Shown here: one piece after another, positions 28,501 to 32,415 of the stretch | How positions within the stretch are numbered: position 1 is the first letter of the stretch | How the letters are laid out: the number at the start of each line of letters is the position of its first letter | Origin: Microcaldota archaeon | Lineage (GTDB): Archaea; Micrarchaeota; Micrarchaeia; Anstonellales; Bilamarchaeaceae | Length of the DNA: 32,415 nucleotides | Direction: 5' to 3' | Assembly (NCBI GenBank): GCA_014727975.1 | Contig: WJMK01000041.1 | Coordinates: forward strand, 1 to 32,415 | The notes under the pieces: model-generated | Seen by the model: the letters and a program-made list of their open reading frames with translations, nothing else | Database searches by the model: none | Told to the model about the DNA's origin: nothing | Made by a program: the position numbers and the translations under genes

Positions 28501-30944
28501 GAGTCCTGCGGAGCCCTGTAAACCGGAATTTCCCCGGGCCTGATTGCCCCGCTCCTCCTTGCATAAGTGTGCATGAACCTCCTGAGTATTTCACCCATGC
28601 TCCTCACCGCAAACATGTCTTTGTTCATGTAAGTGCCCATGTAGCCGGATGCCTGCGGCCTAAGGAGCATAAGGTCCTCCAGCACCCGCAGGTTGTCATT
28701 CATCGCTTCTGCAAATGCAAGCGGAATCTGGACCATTGTATAATATGAAAGCACTCTTCCGGAACCGATATCCGCATACCGTTGGGTATTGGAAATCTGG
28801 TTTGTTGTGCTGTTCACTGTGTTAAGGATTGTAACGACATCATTGTAGCTGCTTGAGTATTCCATGGCCATGGGAACTGCATTAAGCATGAATCCCAGGT
28901 GCCCTGCCCTTCCCATGTACAAGAGCTGGGTTTCCATCACATCCATTACCTTCTGGTTCGCCTCTGCCTTGAGCGCAGGGTTGTTTTCCAGGTCCGCTAT
29001 TTCCACGGTCCCGTCTACAGGTGCAGCAGGGTCGGTGAGCTGGAGCTCCAGGGTAGTGCTTTCCATTGCAGGCCAGGTGTTTGTGCAGAATGCATACTGG
29101 GTAACCAGGTCCATCTTGGAAAGGAACGAGCGGGGCGCATACGCAAGCCGCTCAGTGGAGGCCTCTTCCTCCCCTGTTCCTTCAAGAAGGTCGTCAAGCT
29201 CCTTAAGGTCTTTTCCGCCTTCCATTGCACCAATGAAGTGGAGCTTTGCATCAGTGAATTTCTTGTTTCCGAGCACATAGCTGTGCAGCTTTGCAAGCTT
29301 CACGATGCTTCTCTCCTCCGCAAGAAATTCTTCCCTTTCTCCGGGCGGGACAAGGTAATGGTGCTTCCTTGAGCCCACTGGGGAGAGGTCCATTTCTGCC
29401 ATCGCCCCCCAGTTGTATGCGAATACAGACTCAATCATGTGCTGGGCAACCCCTTCGTTCCTCCAGAGTTTTTCTGCAATTGTAAATGCTCCTGCTTCCA
29501 TGCCTTTTGAGTATTTGCTTCTGAGCTTGTCAATTTCCTCCTGGCTTTCCGCGCTCACCACTTCCAGGAAAACTCCCTGCAGCCGCGAATTCCACACGCT
29601 GGGGTCAACGCTTGAGGAAAGCTCCATATAACTGTTGAATGCGTTTGTAACCTCGCTTATGGATTTTTCCATCTTTTCAACATCGAATCCATCGGGGCCT
29701 ACAAACTCCCCGAGCACCACAAGCATTTCCGAAATGTGCTCCGCACTCCCGAATTCAATAGGAATATTGAAATTTATGTTGTGGTCCTTGAAGAACTTGT
29801 TAAGCTCGCTAAGGCTGGTTTCCCTTGCCGCAGAAAGGATTATTTCCCTTCTTTCCTCATTGCTGATTCCCCTGGAGGCTTCTGCAATAATCCTGTTTCC
29901 CTCTTCCGTGCTTACGCCTTTTGCTTCTTCCTCTGCTTCAGCAATGAGCTTACTGTTCATCCTGCGTATTTTTGAAAAGGGCCCCTTTGAGATTTCCCCG
30001 TCACCGAAAAGCTTGTCCAGCTCATTCATCACATATCGCTGGAATTCATCCTGCACCTCCCCGTCCCTTATGCTGTGGTAAGATGAAAGGAATTTGTCAA
30101 GCGCCTGCGGGTCCCTTGCAATTACTTCAAAATTGATTACTGCTTCAAAAAGATACTTCATCTGCTTTTGCATTTCACTTTGCAGCTCTTCTGAAACAGG
30201 CTCCGCAGGCTTTGCAAGTCCCTCTTCCCTCACAGGGGTAACTTCCCTCAGCCCCGGCTCCATATGCTCCTGTTCATAAACTTCTGCAGGCACGCCCTGT
30301 GCAAGGACTGCCCTCAGGAAACCATACTCATCGTCCTTCAGCATGTCTCTTCTTCCAAAAACAGGGGTTGCCCCTTCCAGCTTTTCGTATTTAATCAGCA
30401 CGTCCCCCAGGACACCTGCCATTCCATATTCTTTAGGGATGGAGCCCAATTCTGCATCTGCCTTTATCATTTCCCTGAGTGCGTTTGCAACTTCCATGTA
30501 CCTGTTTTTCCCGTATTCTTCCTCCAGCTCCTGCTCCAGCCTTTTTGTTATTTTTACTTCGAGATATCTGCTGTGCGGGTTTTTGTTGAATATTCTCAGG
30601 CATTTGCCCAGCTCATCAAGCATTTCCCTGTTTTCCGGGTTGTCCAGGCCCATGCTGCCAAGCTGAGCCTTTGCATTTTTTATAATAGAATCAATTTGAG
30701 CTTCAATTCCTGCTTTTGCTTTCTTCTTCTGAACCATCTCTCCACCATCCCTTGCTGAATAATTTGTGGACTTATTAGTATTTATATCTTGCGCAGATGC
30801 GCCGAAGGCAGCGCCAAATATCCCTGCAGCAAGCACCCCTGAGAAAAACGTTTTGGCCCTGAGCCTTGCCCTCCCAAGCCTGGCCGAGGCTGGCGGCTTC
30901 TGTGCATTAACCAGCTGGATATCCTTTACTCTGCGCCATTTCAT
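25536..30944 (-). CDS. Giant exported protein with barrel-like C-terminus, unknown
   Basis: About 1,802 residues from the ATG at 30944; the ORF track begins at an upstream TTG. A basic N-region leads into a signal peptide, TFFSGVLAAGIFGAAFGASA|Q. Using ORF-track numbering, ~75-900 is mostly helical and Glu/Lys-rich; ~900-1230 is Thr/Glu/Gly-rich, ending at a SGGSPPPAAPS linker; ~1230-1440 is mixed; ~1460-1530 is a coiled coil (RRVVAELRTVEADLQELRDA); and ~1560-1815 has alternating polar/aromatic strands (WGIGAIVGGMWRTG, YGAGTRLMWVGKSGVAFTVDLEY, WYVGGRGVIGSI) ending GGFFLFGGYKW. No family is recognised. A cell-surface or envelope role is inferred. Codon use looks native. Confidence 0.8.
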   Translation of the reverse strand: MKWRRVKDIQLVNAQKPPASARLGRARLRAKTFFSGVLAAGIFGAAFGASAQDINTNKSTNYSARDGGEMVQKKKAKAGIEAQIDSIIKNAKAQLGSMGLDNPENREMLDELGKCLRIFNKNPHSRYLEVKITKRLEQELEEEYGKNRYMEVANALREMIKADAELGSIPKEYGMAGVLGDVLIKYEKLEGATPVFGRRDMLKDDEYGFLRAVLAQGVPAEVYEQEHMEPGLREVTPVREEGLAKPAEPVSEELQSEMQKQMKYLFEAVINFEVIARDPQALDKFLSSYHSIRDGEVQDEFQRYVMNELDKLFGDGEISKGPFSKIRRMNSKLIAEAEEEAKGVSTEEGNRIIAEASRGISNEERREIILSAARETSLSELNKFFKDHNINFNIPIEFGSAEHISEMLVVLGEFVGPDGFDVEKMEKSISEVTNAFNSYMELSSSVDPSVWNSRLQGVFLEVVSAESQEEIDKLRSKYSKGMEAGAFTIAEKLWRNEGVAQHMIESVFAYNWGAMAEMDLSPVGSRKHHYLVPPGEREEFLAEERSIVKLAKLHSYVLGNKKFTDAKLHFIGAMEGGKDLKELDDLLEGTGEEEASTERLAYAPRSFLSKMDLVTQYAFCTNTWPAMESTTLELQLTDPAAPVDGTVEIADLENNPALKAEANQKVMDVMETQLLYMGRAGHLGFMLNAVPMAMEYSSSYNDVVTILNTVNSTTNQISNTQRYADIGSGRVLSYYTMVQIPLAFAEAMNDNLRVLEDLMLLRPQASGYMGTYMNKDMFAVRSMGEILRRFMHTYARRSGAIRPGEIPVYRAPQDSSITDAMERRAYELARLARSAFSPLSDISPEYEAEAQQIMEQLMTSTSEEFAQVWSREPSLHEYFFDFFTPKKAKMIPRRTYSVNSFIPGSLSRLMELLSEVRGVPRYVPGMEIERGAVSAYGKGYGGEVKDETGKETEKEYRGMERGYVFGPETQAGVVHTIDRGEERSRAEAHGEGEEFVPPYETMSESERNTLYGLFNDITAPGWFSVSGYAAGTWAETTTEETVPEHTVEMEGPPAPTQMQVPEEGTYTKVTDKALITRLEHYARTYNTDGVTLITWEEHENYLRETSGGETETTGEEETRKEFRGYTWGRIKGDWYRIGYIDIEPEELNRLFTGLQIGPGEKYGAFRMLSGEQKYQMGSVEGVQTEEGEELQGERVPGEQDWGVYGCLVGVNFTNVFSGGSPPPAAPSVVGAGIYNAGGRPAMRGRGGVLPQLPTLETETDAGRIAQEYAGGISAMYEKGFSGMRNAVGFVTLVGREVEAEEVGEKRETYLAGGEMGRVGKIKLGGRGAEEAFAAEESWIDGVREYTFAWQGANVPKLPGNNELYTLAMANIREDESNAGLLGTMFRDPDVLDAFLVADWRHLSDEAKERSGQYGHAGALTAAEWDNGRAQASSLWQIMRTRWSLRRVVAELRTVEADLQELRDARASEDLAYTGRLDREQSKGDRMRELERKQNLLRTMQTALGLIEAQRYFGTAGLEWDMLDETTQAGIEAIWGGPDEWSALINSYVEVDDAFMLSFNIQPAPWGSAGGKVIVPTTHVILALAAGEYWREDLRSYKGIPSFDAGVTMLPENDWGIGAIVGGMWRTGTLSDYTAEYGPGMEVEYGEGGEEEVDVSRNVYEAMVLGWMPWWEGSRAQGYVVLSKEQGTNNYQIKEDLDINRYGAGTRLMWVGKSGVAFTVDLEYMRRELEAIQRGAARPHYEETKDQFGAEVKTSDSTDTWYVGGRGVIGSIERVFRDRTGELDPSKVKELEGGFFLFGGYKW

Positions 30945-30971
30945 TTTCCCACTTTCTTTTGGCCGACATAA

Positions 30972-30980
30972 ACTTTTATT
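30972..30980 (-). promoter_or_regulatory. TATA-like element of the giant protein gene
   Basis: Minus-strand TGAATAAAAG-like sequence is centred about 32 nt before the ATG at 30944. It overlaps the upstream TTG proposed by the ORF track, which argues for the ATG start. Confidence 0.35.
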
Positions 30981-31042
30981 CAAGTGTCACTAAATGTCTA
31001 GAATTAGGAAAACTTTTGCCCACTAAGGGTTTTTAAAGCAAT

Positions 31043-31369
31043 CTAATATGGGCAATCCATGAGCGGAGACTCGTATTCCTCTTCTTCTCCCACATATGGA
31101 TTTTCTCCAACAAGCCCCACTTTGGTTTTTTTCTTTTTTTCCTGAGCCCGCTTTCCCTCAGTTGGTTCTGATTTTGGTTTAGGCACTTCCACCGTTACGC
31201 TTTCAGAGCTTGCAACCTGCATTTTCTTGGGCAGTGCAGCGCACCCTCCAATTGAAGCAGAAAAAATTCCTGCAACTGCAAGCACCGCTGCCTTCCTGAA
31301 AGCATTTGTTGCAATCTTCTTTGAGGGTGCCCTGTTTTTCCGAATAGAATTAACCTCCCGCCTGTTCAT
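31043..31369 (-). CDS. Small lipoprotein-like exported protein
   Basis: The protein has 108 residues and is not recognised. A basic N-region of ~25 residues (MNRREVNSIRKNRAPSKK...) precedes a hydrophobic stretch, AAVLAVAGIFSASIGGCAALP, with a lipobox-like IGGC. The rest is polar and Lys/Glu/Pro-rich, ending EEEEYESPLMDCPY. The hydrophobic core (VLAVAGIFSAS) closely resembles the giant protein's (VLAAGIFGAA), and both have unusually long basic N-regions. It lies directly upstream of the giant gene on the same strand, with its own TATA box. It may be an envelope partner of the giant protein; this is inference. Confidence 0.6.
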   Translation of the reverse strand: MNRREVNSIRKNRAPSKKIATNAFRKAAVLAVAGIFSASIGGCAALPKKMQVASSESVTVEVPKPKSEPTEGKRAQEKKKKTKVGLVGENPYVGEEEEYESPLMDCPY

Positions 31370-31390
31370 GTAAATGTATGGGTGTGTTAC

Positions 31391-31401
31391 ATTTTAAAAA
31401 T
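31391..31401 (-). promoter_or_regulatory. TATA box of the lipoprotein-like gene
   Basis: Minus-strand TATTTTTAAAAT is centred about 27 nt before the ATG at 31369, so the transcript is probably leaderless. Confidence 0.5.
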
Positions 31402-31459
31402 ATGGGCGATTATCCAAAATGCAAGCATGCTCTATTTCCTCCGACGTGCAAAAGCAAGG

Positions 31460-31469
31460 TTTAAAAATA
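31460..31469 (+). promoter_or_regulatory. rRNA promoter TATA box
   Basis: GTTTAAAAAT lies about 200 nt before the 16S 5' end, with a start site predicted near 31490. This leaves a ~180-nt leader, normal for archaeal rRNA operons. Confidence 0.5.
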
Positions 31470-31489
31470 GTAGCTTTCTAATATAGCGT

Positions 31490-31668
31490 TCACCTATTTT
31501 GCGCCGAAACATGCGCGATGTTGTTGTTATCAACTAGGTAGGAGCATGCATCTCGCATGCTTGAAACAAGCTTCAAGGGCCAAGAGAGAGATAGTACATG
31601 CGAATTACAAATGTACCTCGCATGATTCCTTAAGAATTGTACTCTAAGAACTTAGGATGTAAAAAACA
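31490..31668 (+). other. 16S rRNA leader with inverted repeats
   Basis: This gene-free leader holds several inverted repeats: AGCATGC-ATCTC-GCATGCT, CATGCGA...TCGCATG, and CTAAG-AA-CTTAG shortly before the 16S start. In archaea the leader pairs with sequence after 16S to make the processing stalk cut at a bulge-helix-bulge; the partner lies beyond the window, so pairing cannot be checked. Confidence 0.5.

Positions 31669-32415
<747 letters not shown>

Noticed and set aside
31550-31625. Inverted repeats before 16S as an attachment site or CRISPR piece
   Set aside because: They are single, lie in the expected rRNA leader and fit processing stems. No CRISPR array or insertion sequence was seen in the window.

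Overview
The window is a gene-dense piece of an archaeal chromosome, about half G+C by eye. The evidence is consistent: archaeal 16S rRNA on the right edge, exosome genes rrp4/rrp41/rrp42, SBDS, Alba, ABCE1/RLI, prefoldin beta, aIF2-beta, aIF1A, Rio1, uL1/uL10/P1, eL43, a Pcc1 subunit and an archaeal AspRS. Many genes have a TATA-like box about 25 nt before the ATG, implying leaderless mRNAs, whereas genes inside operons carry GGTGA-type ribosome binding sites. Gene content and style suggest a DPANN-type archaeon, possibly Diapherotrites/Micrarchaeota-like; that placement is an inference.

Layout. 1-2640: a winged-helix regulator overlapping a four-helix membrane protein gene, an HdeD/DUF308-like membrane protein, another small membrane protein, tRNA-Ser(UGA), and a RelE/antitoxin pair next to the tRNA. 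2670-8704 (minus): a tightly packed ten-gene superoperon, SBDS-rrp4-rrp41-rrp42-eL43-rpoP-pcc1-pfdB-DHH phosphoesterase-purA. It joins RNA degradation, ribosome maturation, transcription, tRNA modification, folding and AMP synthesis. The 45-codon rpoP-like gene, missing from the ORF track, lacks all the zinc-binding cysteines. 8919-10991 (plus): the uL1-uL10-P1 ribosomal stalk operon. 11095-11736: a single-pass membrane protein with a possible frameshift.

11733-15012: an S-adenosylhomocysteine module. An MTA/SAH deaminase, with a translationally coupled unknown gene, is divergent from adenosylhomocysteinase; this fits recycling through S-inosylhomocysteine. 15067-16568: the aIF2beta-aIF1A-rio1 translation operon. 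16618-19499 (minus): argS and an ornithine carbamoyltransferase gene, punctuated by three related hairpin elements. 19603-25422: a TctA-like permease, a stand-alone receiver-domain protein, AspRS with a non-discriminating signature, Alba, ABCE1 and a membrane-anchored Cys-containing protein.

25536-31369 (minus) is the most unusual part. It holds a giant exported protein of about 1,800 residues, whose C-terminal ~250 residues look beta-barrel-like, preceded by a small lipoprotein-like gene with a very similar signal region. 31440-32415: rRNA promoter, leader with inverted repeats, and the 5' part of 16S rRNA, which runs off the window.
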